The translations under genes were made by a program, and so were the position numbers. A stretch of 64,000 bases of DNA, from NCBI RefSeq assembly GCF_012184415.1, contig NZ_VTOX01000011.1, forward strand, positions 1 to 64,000, written 5' to 3'. The DNA comes from Ramlibacter lithotrophicus. GTDB taxonomy: Bacteria > Pseudomonadota > Gammaproteobacteria > Burkholderiales > Burkholderiaceae_C. Shown here piece by piece: positions 47,776 to 55,871 of the stretch (the first letter of the stretch is position 1; each line of letters begins with the position of its first letter). The notes below the pieces were generated by a model. It did no database searches and was not told the origin of the DNA. It saw only the letters and a program-made list of their open reading frames with translations.

Positions 47776-47931
47776 ACGAACGCCCGTCGCCTCGCCGACT
47801 TCCGATCCGCCGTCGCCAGCTCTTCAGGCAGCGTCCGACACGTGCCGGTCCTGCCGTCCGATGTGGCACGCGCGCGACTCGGCCGATCATCGGTCGAACC
47901 GGACCGCGCACCAGCCGCCGCGGCCGCATCG

Positions 47932-48762
47932 ATGACCAGTCACACCCAGCGCCGCAACATCGACTTCCTGCGGGGCCTCGCACGGGCCTTCGCGGGCGCG
48001 ATCATCTTCGCGCTGCCGCTGCTGATGACGATGGAGATGTGGTTCCTGGGCTTCTCGATGGAAACCTGGCGGCTCGCCCTGTTCCTCGTGCTGTTCTTCC
48101 CGGTGCTGGTGGCGCTGTCCTGGCACATCGGCTTCGAGGACACCTTCAGCTGGCGCGATGACGTGGTCGACGCGCTGGTGGCCTACGCGGTCGGCTTCTG
48201 CTCAGCCGGGCTGATCCTGCTGGTGCTGGGCGTCCTGGACTCGACCGACTCGCCGCGCGAGATCGTGGGCAAGGTGTCGCTGCAGGCGGTGCCGGCCAGC
48301 ATAGGCGCGCTGCTGGCGCAGACGCAGTTCGGCGAGGAGAAGGCGGAGGGTGCGGCGCGGCGGCAGGGCCCACGGTATGCGAGCGAGCTGTTCATCATGG
48401 GCGTGGGTGCCCTCTTCCTCGCCTTCAACCTCGCGCCCACGGAGGAAATGCTGGCGCTGGCCTTCAGGATGACGCAGGTGCACGCGCTGCTGCTGGTGGC
48501 GTTGTCGCTCGCCTTGATGCACGCGTTCGTCTACGGCGTGGCGTTCCACGGCCGGCCGGGCGGCCACGAACAGACCCCGGCCTGGAGCCTGTTCCTGCGC
48601 TTCACCATCGCCGGCTATGCCATCGCGCTGCTGCTGGGCGCCTACATCCTGTGGTCGTTCGGCCGGCTCGACGGCGTGTCGCTACTGGTGGCGGTGAAGG
48701 CGGTGGCGGTGGTCGGCTTTCCGGCCGGCATAGGCGCCGCGGCCGCGCGCCTCATCCTGTGA
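47932..48762 (+). CDS. TIGR02587-type integral membrane protein
   Basis: A 276-residue membrane protein with six or seven segments. The start NIDFLRGLARAFAGAIIFALPLLMTMEMW matches a family (TIGR02587, DUF2391) that I recall travels with the neighbouring TIGR02588 family; the assignment is from memory. Function is unknown. The ATG at 47932 was chosen because the family N-terminus begins there; earlier starts add a low-similarity stretch. It is the fifth gene of the oxidase cluster, about 160 bases after the small membrane protein. Confidence 0.75.
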   Translation: MTSHTQRRNIDFLRGLARAFAGAIIFALPLLMTMEMWFLGFSMETWRLALFLVLFFPVLVALSWHIGFEDTFSWRDDVVDALVAYAVGFCSAGLILLVLGVLDSTDSPREIVGKVSLQAVPASIGALLAQTQFGEEKAEGAARRQGPRYASELFIMGVGALFLAFNLAPTEEMLALAFRMTQVHALLLVALSLALMHAFVYGVAFHGRPGGHEQTPAWSLFLRFTIAGYAIALLLGAYILWSFGRLDGVSLLVAVKAVAVVGFPAGIGAAAARLIL

Positions 48763-48770
48763 AGGCGGAC

Positions 48771-49202
48771 ATGGCAGACACCCAGCACGAACAGCAACGG
48801 GCCCGTCCGCAGGCCGGTTCGCCCGAGGCCGCGCCGCCGTTCTGGGAATGGGTCGCGGCCGGCGCCGGCCTGCTGCTGGTCCTGGCCAGCGTCGGCGTAC
48901 TGGCGTATTACGCCTGGACCGGCCGGGCCGACCTGCCGCAGCCAGAGGTGCAGGTGGTCGCGATCGAGCGGCAGCCGGCCGGCTGGCTGGTAGCCGTCCG
49001 CATCCACAACCGGGCGCAGGCGACGGCGGCCGCGCTGCGCCTGACCGGGCAATTGCGGCAGGGACCCGACGTCGTCGAGGAACGCGGACTCGAGCTGCAA
49101 TACCTGCCCGGCGGTTCGTCGCGCGAAGGCGGGGTCTTCTTCTCGCGCGATCCGCGGCTGCACCGCCTGGAGTGGGCGTTCGAGAGCTACGAACGGCCGT
49201 GA
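48771..49202 (+). CDS. TIGR02588-type membrane protein
   Basis: A 143-residue protein with one transmembrane segment (about residues 28-50) and a C-terminal extracytoplasmic domain (VRIHNRAQATAAALRLTGQL). I place it in the TIGR02588 family, a usual partner of the preceding gene. Function is unknown. It starts eight bases after the preceding stop; its last 16 bases overlap the convergent mobB gene. Confidence 0.72.
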   Translation: MADTQHEQQRARPQAGSPEAAPPFWEWVAAGAGLLLVLASVGVLAYYAWTGRADLPQPEVQVVAIERQPAGWLVAVRIHNRAQATAAALRLTGQLRQGPDVVEERGLELQYLPGGSSREGGVFFSRDPRLHRLEWAFESYERP

Positions 49203-49723
49203 GCGGCGCGGCGCTGCGCTACCCAGCCGCGGGACTTCGCATTCGCGACCACGAAATCAGCGACGGCAGCGGTGTCGTGCAGGTCCAGGCCCGTCACGGC
49301 GCCCGTCGGCAACGGCCGGTCGCTCGCGACGGCGACGATCCCAGGCCACGCCGGCCACAGCAGCGGTTTGCCCACGGCGGCGCGCCACACTTCCAGTTTC
49401 GGGAAATCGTCGCCCTTGAAGCCTTCGACCAGCACGAGATCGCAGGCCTGCATCCGGTCCAGCAGGTAGTCGAGCGACGGCTCCGGCGCGCCGCGCTGTT
49501 CGTGCATCAGCGCCCACCTCTTGTCGCCCAGCAGCAGGACCTCCATGCAGCCGGCCTCTCGCAGCCGGTAGGAATCCTTGCCGGGCCGGTCGATCTCGAT
49601 GTCCTTGTGGCTGTGCTTGATGAGGGACACCGAGAGACCGCGTGAACGCAGTTCGGGCACCAGCCGCTCCAGCAGCGTGGTCTTGCCCATGCCGGAATGC
49701 CCGGCGACTCCGAAGACTTTCAT
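49187..49723 (-). CDS. mobB: Molybdopterin-guanine dinucleotide biosynthesis adapter protein MobB
   Basis: A 178-residue P-loop GTPase-like protein. The Walker A motif is GHSGMGKTTL (residues 8-17), followed by the MobB hallmarks IKHSHKDIEIDRPGKDSYR and DLVLVEGFKGDDFPKLEVWR. MobB assists MobA in converting molybdopterin to its guanine dinucleotide form, needed by the DMSO-reductase family. Its location directly before the molybdopterin oxidoreductase gene, in the opposite direction, suggests cofactor supply for that enzyme. The open frame extends upstream, but the family start is at 49723. Confidence 0.9.
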   Translation of the reverse strand: MKVFGVAGHSGMGKTTLLERLVPELRSRGLSVSLIKHSHKDIEIDRPGKDSYRLREAGCMEVLLLGDKRWALMHEQRGAPEPSLDYLLDRMQACDLVLVEGFKGDDFPKLEVWRAAVGKPLLWPAWPGIVAVASDRPLPTGAVTGLDLHDTAAVADFVVANAKSRGWVAQRRAAHGRS

Positions 49724-50117
49724 GGCGGCAGCGTAGCCGCGGCCGCGCGTCGGGGCGTGACCCGCGTCAAGCGCGGCAGCGATCGCGGCCTCGCCCGCGT
49801 CGCGTCGCGTCGGGGTGCCCGACCAGTGCGGTCGACCATTGTCGTAAACCCTGAGAACGTTGACACCGCTCAACGCGCTGCGCAGTGGAACCGGCACAGT
49901 GCGCACCAAGAGAAGGCCATCAATCCGGAGGTTCGCAGTCAGGGTCACGACACGGCGCGAGTGATTCTTCGCGCATTGCTTCGACGGTAATCATCACGCA
50001 TCGCAGCCGCGGGTCACGCACTCGCCGGCCAGGGAGAGCTTTGCGCCGTCGCAAGCCCCTGCACGCCTCATCCTGTTGATGGCCCGACCGGGTCTTCAAT
50101 CCTTACCAGGAGCACAC
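49724..50117. other. Intergenic region between mobB and the molybdoenzyme gene
   Basis: About 390 bases without a convincing gene; short ORFs are not gene-like. It is the shared upstream region of mobB (leftward) and the molybdoenzyme gene (rightward, start 50118, preceded by AGGAG). The only recognisable signal is an FNR-type inverted repeat at 49860-49873. No hairpin terminator or repeat is seen. Confidence 0.6.
49860..49873. promoter_or_regulatory. FNR/ANR-type binding site
   Basis: TTGA-N6-TCAA (TTGACACCGCTCAA) matches the core of the FNR-family consensus TTGAT-N4-ATCAA. It is about 245 bases upstream of the molybdoenzyme start, and 137 bases upstream of mobB. It would give oxygen control of an anaerobic respiratory enzyme. 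Chance occurrence in 390 bases is low but not negligible. Confidence 0.4.
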
Positions 50118-52676
50118 ATGAGGCTGACACGGCGTAGTTTCATCATGGCGTCGGGCGCCACGGCGGGCCTGGCAGTCTCCGGCTGCGCGATGCTGCCGCG
50201 CGCGCCGCTGCACAGCGCGCTGGTGCCGTACAAGGCGAAGCCGAGCAGCCCCGCGCAAGGGGAATGGGTCGCCAGCACCTGCCAGGGCTGCACCCAGTGG
50301 TGCGCCATCGAGATCTTCGCGCAGAACGGCCGCGCGGTTCGCGTGCGCGGCAACCAGGCGAGCAAGTCCAACCACGGCTATGTCTGCCCGCGCGGGCACA
50401 TGATTCCGCAGCAGATGTACGACCCGGATCGCATCAAGGGGCCGATGAAGCGCACCAATCCGGTCAAGGGCCGCGGCATCGATCCGAAGTTCGTGCCGAT
50501 CACGTGGGACGAAGCGCTCGACACGGTCGCCGACAAGATGATCGAACTGCGCAAGGCCGGCGAGACGCACAAGCTGGTCTACCTGCGCGGCCGCTACTCG
50601 TCGACCTCCACCGAGCTGCTCTATGGCACGCTGCCCAAGGTGTTCGGCACGCCCAACTACTTCTCGCACAGCGCGATCTGCGCCGAAGCCGAGAAGATGG
50701 GACCTGGCCTCACGCAGGGCTTCTTCGGCTATCGCGACTACGACCTGGAGAAGACCAACTGCCTCGTGGCCTGGGGCTGCGACCCGCTGGCCTCCAACCG
50801 CATGGTCCCGAACGCGATTCACCGCGTCCACGAGATCGCCAAGCGCGGCACGGTGATCGCCGTCGATCCGAGGCTGTCGAACATCGGCACCAAGGCGCAC
50901 GAGTGGCTGCCGGTGAATCCGGGCACCGACGGCGCGCTGGCCGGCGCGATGGCGCACGTGCTGCTCACGGAGGGCCTGTGGAACCGCGACTTCGTCGGCG
51001 ACTTCAAGGACGGTCGCAACCAGTTCGTCGCCGGCAAGGCGGTGGACGAAGCGGCGTTCGTCGAGAAAGAGACCCACGGCTTGGTCAAGTGGTGGAACCT
51101 GGAGCTGAAGGACCGCACGCCGGCGTGGGCCGAGAAGGAAACGCTGGTGCCGGCCGCACAGATCGTGCGCGTGGCCAGGACGATGGGCAAGGCAGCCCCG
51201 AAGACCGTCGTGTGGATGGGCCCCGGCGTCGCGATGAACCCTCGCGGCACGTATGCCGCGATGGCCGTGCACGCCTTGAACGGCCTGCTCGGTTCCATCG
51301 ACGTCGAAGGCGGCGTGTGGCAGAGCCCGACGGGACCGAAGCTCGGCAGCTTCCCCAAGGCCGACGCGTACGTCGACGAGCAGGCCAAGAAGGCCGCCGC
51401 CAACAAGAAGCTGGACGGCCGGGGCGCCAAGGACATGCCGGCAATGATGGGCGCCAGGCCCGGCAGCGGCGTGGTCACCAACAACGTCGCCAACGGGATG
51501 CTGAAGGACCCGGGTGCCGTGAAGGTGATGATCGCGTCGTGGGCGAACTTCAACTTCTCCTGCACCGGCGCGGACCGCTGGGACAAGGCGATGGCCAAGG
51601 TGCCGTTCTTCGTGCACATGGTCCCGAATCCCTCGGAGATGACCCAGTTCGCCGATATCGTGCTGCCCTCCACCTTCAATTCGGCGGAAGGCTGGTCGAT
51701 CATCACCAACATGGCCAACGGCTATGCCTACGCGGCCATCCAGCAACCCACCGTCAAGCGGCTGTGGGACGTGAAGCAGGAAGAGACGGAGGTGATGTGG
51801 CTGCTGGCCGAAAAGCTCAAGGCCAAGGGCTTCCCGAACCTGTTCGACTACTACTCGAAGGAGTTCAAGGATCCCGAAACCGGCAAGGCACCGGCCACCG
51901 CCATGGAGTTCTCCGCGATCGCCACCAAGATGTCCAGCGCGCCGATCTGGGCCGCCAAGGAAGCGCTGCCGGGCGACGCGCCGATCAAGGGCTGGGCCGA
52001 GTTCAGGAAGAAAGGGATGTTCAGCGGCGCGCGCTACCCGCTGAAGAAGAACTGGGGCGGCAAGTTCGCCACCGCGACCAAGAAGTTCGAGTTCTACAGC
52101 GAGACGCTGAAGAAGGGCCTGCTGGAACACGCGAAGAAGTACGAGACGACGCCCGACGACATCCTGGCCGTGAGCGGCTACCTGGCGCGCGGCGAACTCG
52201 CCTTCGTGCCGCACTACGAAGCGCCCAAGCGCCATGGCTCGGTGCAGGACTATCCCTTCGCGTTCGTGGACTACAAGTCGCGGCTGAACCGCGAGGGCCG
52301 CTCTGCCAACCTGCCCTGGTACCAGGAGTTCAAGAAGGTCGATCCGGGTGACGTGTCGTGGAACGACGTGGTCAAGATGAACCCGGCCGACGGCGAGAAG
52401 CTGGGCCTGAAGAGCGGCGACACGGTGCGCATCACCTCGCCGGCCGGGGCGATCGTCACCCAGCTGCGCCTGTGGGAAGGCGTGCGACCCGGCACCGTGG
52501 CGAAGTGCTACGGCCAGGGGCACTGGGCCTATGGGCGGGTGGCGGCGAAGGACTACGCCAAGGCGATCCCGAACGGCGCGAACAACAACGAGCTCCTGGT
52601 GGACGACTACGACCGCCTGAGCGGCTCCACGGCGCGCAACGGCGGCTTCACCGGCGTCCGCGTCCAGAAGGTATGA
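50118..52676 (+). CDS. Molybdopterin oxidoreductase, arsenate reductase/arsenite oxidase (ArrA/ArxA)-like catalytic subunit
   Basis: An 852-residue DMSO-reductase-family enzyme with a Tat signal (LTRRSFIMASGA) and a lipobox-like Cys after it. The [4Fe-4S] ligands are C55, C58, C62 and C90. The proposed Mo ligand is C188 in FSHSAICAEAEKMG. Relative to this Cys, His at -4, Ser at -3, Lys at +5 and Tyr at +17 occupy the same spacing as the arsenate-binding residues that I recall for Shewanella ArrA (H189, S190, K198, Y210 around C193). An Arg-Tyr (R159-Y160) also lies near the expected place. Length fits. The C-terminal GQGHWAYG replaces the GRGWG motif reported for ArxA. Confidence 0.8.
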   Translation: MRLTRRSFIMASGATAGLAVSGCAMLPRAPLHSALVPYKAKPSSPAQGEWVASTCQGCTQWCAIEIFAQNGRAVRVRGNQASKSNHGYVCPRGHMIPQQMYDPDRIKGPMKRTNPVKGRGIDPKFVPITWDEALDTVADKMIELRKAGETHKLVYLRGRYSSTSTELLYGTLPKVFGTPNYFSHSAICAEAEKMGPGLTQGFFGYRDYDLEKTNCLVAWGCDPLASNRMVPNAIHRVHEIAKRGTVIAVDPRLSNIGTKAHEWLPVNPGTDGALAGAMAHVLLTEGLWNRDFVGDFKDGRNQFVAGKAVDEAAFVEKETHGLVKWWNLELKDRTPAWAEKETLVPAAQIVRVARTMGKAAPKTVVWMGPGVAMNPRGTYAAMAVHALNGLLGSIDVEGGVWQSPTGPKLGSFPKADAYVDEQAKKAAANKKLDGRGAKDMPAMMGARPGSGVVTNNVANGMLKDPGAVKVMIASWANFNFSCTGADRWDKAMAKVPFFVHMVPNPSEMTQFADIVLPSTFNSAEGWSIITNMANGYAYAAIQQPTVKRLWDVKQEETEVMWLLAEKLKAKGFPNLFDYYSKEFKDPETGKAPATAMEFSAIATKMSSAPIWAAKEALPGDAPIKGWAEFRKKGMFSGARYPLKKNWGGKFATATKKFEFYSETLKKGLLEHAKKYETTPDDILAVSGYLARGELAFVPHYEAPKRHGSVQDYPFAFVDYKSRLNREGRSANLPWYQEFKKVDPGDVSWNDVVKMNPADGEKLGLKSGDTVRITSPAGAIVTQLRLWEGVRPGTVAKCYGQGHWAYGRVAAKDYAKAIPNGANNNELLVDDYDRLSGSTARNGGFTGVRVQKV

Positions 52677-52707
52677 GCAGCGCAACCAGCAGACATTGGA
52701 GCGATTC

Positions 52708-53487
52708 ATGACAAGACTAGGAATGGTCATCGACCTCTCGAGATGCGTCGGTTGCGGAGCCTGCGCCTTCGCCTGCAAGGCCGAGAACAACACGCGCACC
52801 CGCGGCTCCGGCCAGAGCTACAACTGGGGCGACTTCCTGATCCGCACGGAAGGCCGCTTTCCCAACGTCACCCACCAGGTCATGCCGGTGATGTGCAACC
52901 ACTGCAGCGACGCGCCCTGCGTGAAGGAATGCAAGGCCAAGCCGAGCCCGCACAAGGCGATGTACAAGACGCCCGAGGGCATCACCATGCACGACCCGGC
53001 GCTGTGCATCGGCTGCCAGCGCTGCCAGGAGGTGTGCCCTTACAGCAGCGAGCAACTGGGCATGCCGAGCCTGGACGGCAGCAGCTACAGCGTCATCAGC
53101 TTCAACTACGACGACGAGCCGACCCAGCCCGAGTGGGCGGACAAGAAGGCGGCGATTCCCGGGTGCACCGCTTCCGGGGCCGAAACGGCGGCAAAGGCCG
53201 GCGCGCCCGTGCCGGCGATGAGCCAGTGGACCGCGGGCGACCTGCAGCCGATCCGCAAGGACGGTGTGGTCGAGAAGTGCACGTTCTGCTACCACCGCAC
53301 GCTCAACGGCCTGCAGCCCGCCTGCGTGGAGGTGTGCCCGTCGCAGGCCCGCATCTTCGGCGACCAGGACGACCCGAAGAGCCGCATCTCGCAGGTGCTG
53401 GCCAGCCAGAAGAGTTTCCGTCTCCTGGAGGAAAAAGGAACGAAGCCGAACGTACACTACATCGGCAAGTACAGCCCGCGCGCCTGA
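52708..53487 (+). CDS. Four-cluster ferredoxin subunit of the molybdoenzyme (ArrB/PsrB-like)
   Basis: A 259-residue iron-sulfur protein with four Cys clusters: CVGCGACAFAC, CNHCSDAPCVKEC, CIGCQRCQEVC, and CTFCYHR...CVEVCP. This is the electron-transfer subunit pattern of DMSO-reductase-family complexes, with four [4Fe-4S] clusters. It has no signal peptide and probably is exported by riding with the Tat-targeted catalytic subunit. The ATG at 52708 follows GGAG; an in-frame TTG at 52696 is less likely. It is 31 bases after the catalytic gene and is followed by a terminator. Confidence 0.92.
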   Translation: MTRLGMVIDLSRCVGCGACAFACKAENNTRTRGSGQSYNWGDFLIRTEGRFPNVTHQVMPVMCNHCSDAPCVKECKAKPSPHKAMYKTPEGITMHDPALCIGCQRCQEVCPYSSEQLGMPSLDGSSYSVISFNYDDEPTQPEWADKKAAIPGCTASGAETAAKAGAPVPAMSQWTAGDLQPIRKDGVVEKCTFCYHRTLNGLQPACVEVCPSQARIFGDQDDPKSRISQVLASQKSFRLLEEKGTKPNVHYIGKYSPRA

Positions 53488-53508
53488 GCTGCGCGAGGCA
53501 GCACCGAT

Positions 53509-53533
53509 GGGGCGGTTCCGGCCGCCCCTTTTT
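53509..53533 (+). terminator. Terminator between the Fe-S subunit and the chaperone gene
   Basis: The hairpin 53509-53528 (stem GGGGCGG/CCGCCCC, with an interrupting GTTCCG-type loop) is followed by five T residues (53529-53533). It lies 21 bases after the Fe-S subunit stop. Partial read-through would let the TorD-like chaperone gene be expressed at a lower level. Confidence 0.7.
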
Positions 53534-53549
53534 CATTGCAGGAGTCAAC

Positions 53550-54185
53550 ATGCCCGAACTGGACCTCGAACAGGCGACCGCGCGCGAAGACCTGTGCCGA
53601 TTTCTCGCCGCCTGCCACTACGAGCCGGATGCGGCCTTCGCCGAGGAGAAGGTGTTCGATTCGATGGCCGCCGCGGCGCGGCGGCTCGATCCGCAGCTCG
53701 AGGCCGGCGCCCGGCGCCTCGGCGAGGCTTTCGCGGCGCAGGACCTGCAGGAGTTGCTGGTCGATTACACCCGCCTGTTCCTGGGACCGCCGTCGCCGCT
53801 GGCCGCACCATACGGCTCGGTATGGCTCACCGGCGAAAACGCCGTGATGCAGGAATCCACCGTGGCTTTGCAGGGCCTGTACGGCGAAGCCGGCTTCGAG
53901 CTCGATGAGGATCTGGCCGAAATGCCGGACCACGTCGCCGTGGAACTCGAGTTCCTGTACCTGCTCACGTTCAAGCAGAACGAGGCGTGGCGAGCCGGCG
54001 ACGAGGTCGCGATCGGCGCCTGGAACCAGTTGCACGGGCTCTTCCTGCGCGACCACCTGGGCGCCTGGATCGGGCGCTTCGCCGCGGCGGTGCGGGACCG
54101 CGCCCAGACCTCCTTCTACCGCGAACTGGCCGACCTGACGGCGCGGTTCGTGCAGGCCGAATCAGCCCGCCGGCAGCCGCGCTGA
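53550..54185 (+). CDS. TorD/DmsD-family molybdoenzyme chaperone
   Basis: A 211-residue all-helical protein of the TorD family, which binds the twin-arginine signal peptide and helps Mo cofactor insertion. Family landmarks: DYTRLFLGPPSPLAAPYGSVWL (the conserved YxxLFxGP region), PDHVAVELEFLYLL and HLGAWIGRFAAAV. The gene follows the Fe-S subunit after a hairpin, in the same direction, so it is the dedicated chaperone of the molybdoenzyme. The start at 53550 follows GGAG. Confidence 0.9.
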   Translation: MPELDLEQATAREDLCRFLAACHYEPDAAFAEEKVFDSMAAAARRLDPQLEAGARRLGEAFAAQDLQELLVDYTRLFLGPPSPLAAPYGSVWLTGENAVMQESTVALQGLYGEAGFELDEDLAEMPDHVAVELEFLYLLTFKQNEAWRAGDEVAIGAWNQLHGLFLRDHLGAWIGRFAAAVRDRAQTSFYRELADLTARFVQAESARRQPR

Positions 54186-54236
54186 GCAGGCAACAGGTGC
54201 GGGCTGGCCTGGCCCCCGGCCCGCCACGTCCGGCAG

Positions 54237-54683
54237 CTACCTGATGTCTTCCAGGAACTCCTTGGCATCATCGCCGCGCAGGCGCTCCGCCAGGCCAATC
54301 AGACCGTCGGCGAGGTAGCGCGCGTTGTAGCCCTTGCTGCGCAGGTAGGCCATCGCGAGCGCCGACCGATCCTTGTGCGGGCAGGCGACGACCACGAGTT
54401 TGTCCCTGGGTAGCTCCTGCCAGCGCGCAGGCAGCGCGTTCAGCGGGATGTGCAGGCCGAACCCCATCTTCCACGCCTGCGTTTCCTCGGGGAACCGGAT
54501 GTCCACCAGCACCGCCTTCTTCTCGACCAGCAGCGTGACCAGCCGCTTGCTGTCGATCTTCATGTCGGCGCGCGTCTCGTAGTCGAAGCTCCGCAGGAAC
54601 CGGTCGAAGTCAGCCTCCTGCGCCGATGCCGCACCCGTACAGGCCAGGACCAGGATGGCCGCCACCGTGATCGCCGTCTTCAT
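54237..54683 (-). CDS. Periplasmic rhodanese-domain protein
   Basis: A 148-residue protein with a signal peptide (MKTAITVAAILVLACTGAASA) and a single rhodanese domain. The active-site loop is VVACPHKDRSAL with the catalytic Cys; an unusual His/Lys composition replaces the common CxxGxR loop. Rhodaneses transfer sulfane sulfur or, with related loops, act as arsenate reductase-like phosphatases. It is convergent with the TorD-like gene and next to the ars-type block, so a role in sulfur or arsenic chemistry is possible but unproven. Confidence 0.85.
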   Translation of the reverse strand: MKTAITVAAILVLACTGAASAQEADFDRFLRSFDYETRADMKIDSKRLVTLLVEKKAVLVDIRFPEETQAWKMGFGLHIPLNALPARWQELPRDKLVVVACPHKDRSALAMAYLRSKGYNARYLADGLIGLAERLRGDDAKEFLEDIR

Positions 54684-54701
54684 CGTCGTTCCCTCGCTTC
54701 G

Positions 54702-55523
54702 TCAGTCCGGCAGGCGCCTTGCCAGAAGTTCGCCGCCACGCACCGCCAGCAGCTCGCCTTCCGCCAGCGGACGCCAGGCTTCGTCCGTCAGCGGCACGCT
54801 GGCGACGCACTGCACCGTTCGCCCGCCATCGCCATCCATGATCGACACGCCGCCCTGGCACTGGGGCGGTTCGTCGCCGCCGGCGCAATGCCGCTGCAGC
54901 GTCCACAGGCCGGGCGGCTCGATGCGGCCCAGCGCCGGTTGGATGCGCCGGTGCCCATGGGCGAACAACGCGTCGCCGTCCGAGTAGAGGAAGTTCGCCG
55001 GACCCAACCGGCGCAGGTCGGCTGCGAAATCGGCCAGCAACGGCAGGCGTTCCAGCAGCGCAGGCACGGCCGCTGCGGCCCACAGCGGCTCGACGCGGGC
55101 CAGCAGCGCGCAGAACGCCCGTTCGGAATCGGTGTCGCCTACGGGCTGCCAGCGGCCTGCGCCGAGCGCGTCCCTTGCTTCGATGCCCAGCAGGTTGCCG
55201 TTGTGCGCGAACACGTGGGCCCGTCCGGCGAGCTGCCGCACGAATGGCTGGGTGTTCGCCAGCCGCACCGAACCTTGCGTCGCGTGGCGGATGTGCGAGA
55301 TCGCCAGTCCCGTCGCCGGTCCGTGCGACTCCAGGAAAGTCACCAGCGCGCTGTCGCCGGCGGCGCCCGGCTCGCGATACAGGGCGACGTCCTCGCCCTG
55401 GTAGAAGGCGACGCCCCAACCGTCGCGCGTCCCGCCCGTGGGGCTGCCGCGCGCGGCCAGCGTGTGCAGCGAAAACGCCAGGCGCGCGGGCTGGGAGGTG
55501 GAGACGGCCAGCAGTTCACACAT
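54702..55523 (-). CDS. Class II glutamine amidotransferase
   Basis: A 273-residue protein with the N-terminal nucleophile Cys2 (MCELLAVSTS) and the Ntn-hydrolase signatures RDGWGVAFY, HIRHATQGSV and HVFAHNGNL. It belongs to the YafJ/DUG3-type group that hydrolyses glutamine or gamma-glutamyl compounds. A YafJ-type family is often found next to arsenic or glutathione genes; the substrate here is unknown. It is on the same strand as the following rhodanese gene (18 bases apart) and the upstream thioredoxin-like gene. Confidence 0.88.
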   Translation of the reverse strand: MCELLAVSTSQPARLAFSLHTLAARGSPTGGTRDGWGVAFYQGEDVALYREPGAAGDSALVTFLESHGPATGLAISHIRHATQGSVRLANTQPFVRQLAGRAHVFAHNGNLLGIEARDALGAGRWQPVGDTDSERAFCALLARVEPLWAAAAVPALLERLPLLADFAADLRRLGPANFLYSDGDALFAHGHRRIQPALGRIEPPGLWTLQRHCAGGDEPPQCQGGVSIMDGDGGRTVQCVASVPLTDEAWRPLAEGELLAVRGGELLARRLPD

Positions 55524-55571
55524 GGAGGACTCAGGCGAGTGCGGCGAAGGCCACGGTGGCCGCTCGCCGCT

Positions 55572-55817
55572 TCAGGCCGCGAGCCACGCCTCGATCTTCT
55601 CACGGCTGGGCACGCCGCCGGCATGCACCACCTTGCCGTCGATCACCACGCCGGGCATGCTCATCACGCCGTAGCCCATGATGTCGCGCAGTTCATCGAT
55701 CCTGCTGAGGGTGACGGGTATGCCCTTGGCCCTGGCGACCTGTTCGATCTGTTCCATCAACGCGACGGTGTTCCTGCCGGTCGCGCAGCAGCCCGTGCCC
55801 AAGACCTTGATGTCCAT
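55572..55817 (-). CDS. Small thioredoxin-like protein with an altered active site
   Basis: An 81-residue thioredoxin-fold protein of the redox-disulfide (TIGR00412-like) family. The family normally has GxGCxxCK; here it is GTGCCATGR with adjacent C10-C11 and no Cys at 13. YGVMSMPGVVIDGKVVHAGGVPS (the cis-Pro and following strand) is intact. It lies 55 bases after the ArsP-like permease gene in the same direction. Proteins of this family accompany such permeases in arsenic or sulfite-type clusters. Confidence 0.82.
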   Translation of the reverse strand: MDIKVLGTGCCATGRNTVALMEQIEQVARAKGIPVTLSRIDELRDIMGYGVMSMPGVVIDGKVVHAGGVPSREKIEAWLAA

Positions 55818-55871
55818 GGAAGCCCTCCAGAGTGGATGAAAGTGAAATGCCCGGGAATCGGCGGCGCGGCA

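Noticed and set aside
50118..52676. Arsenite oxidase of the AioA type
   Set aside because: The enzyme has a Cys Mo-ligand motif and a [4Fe-4S] pattern with a four-cluster ferredoxin partner; AioA has a Rieske partner and lacks the Cys ligand.
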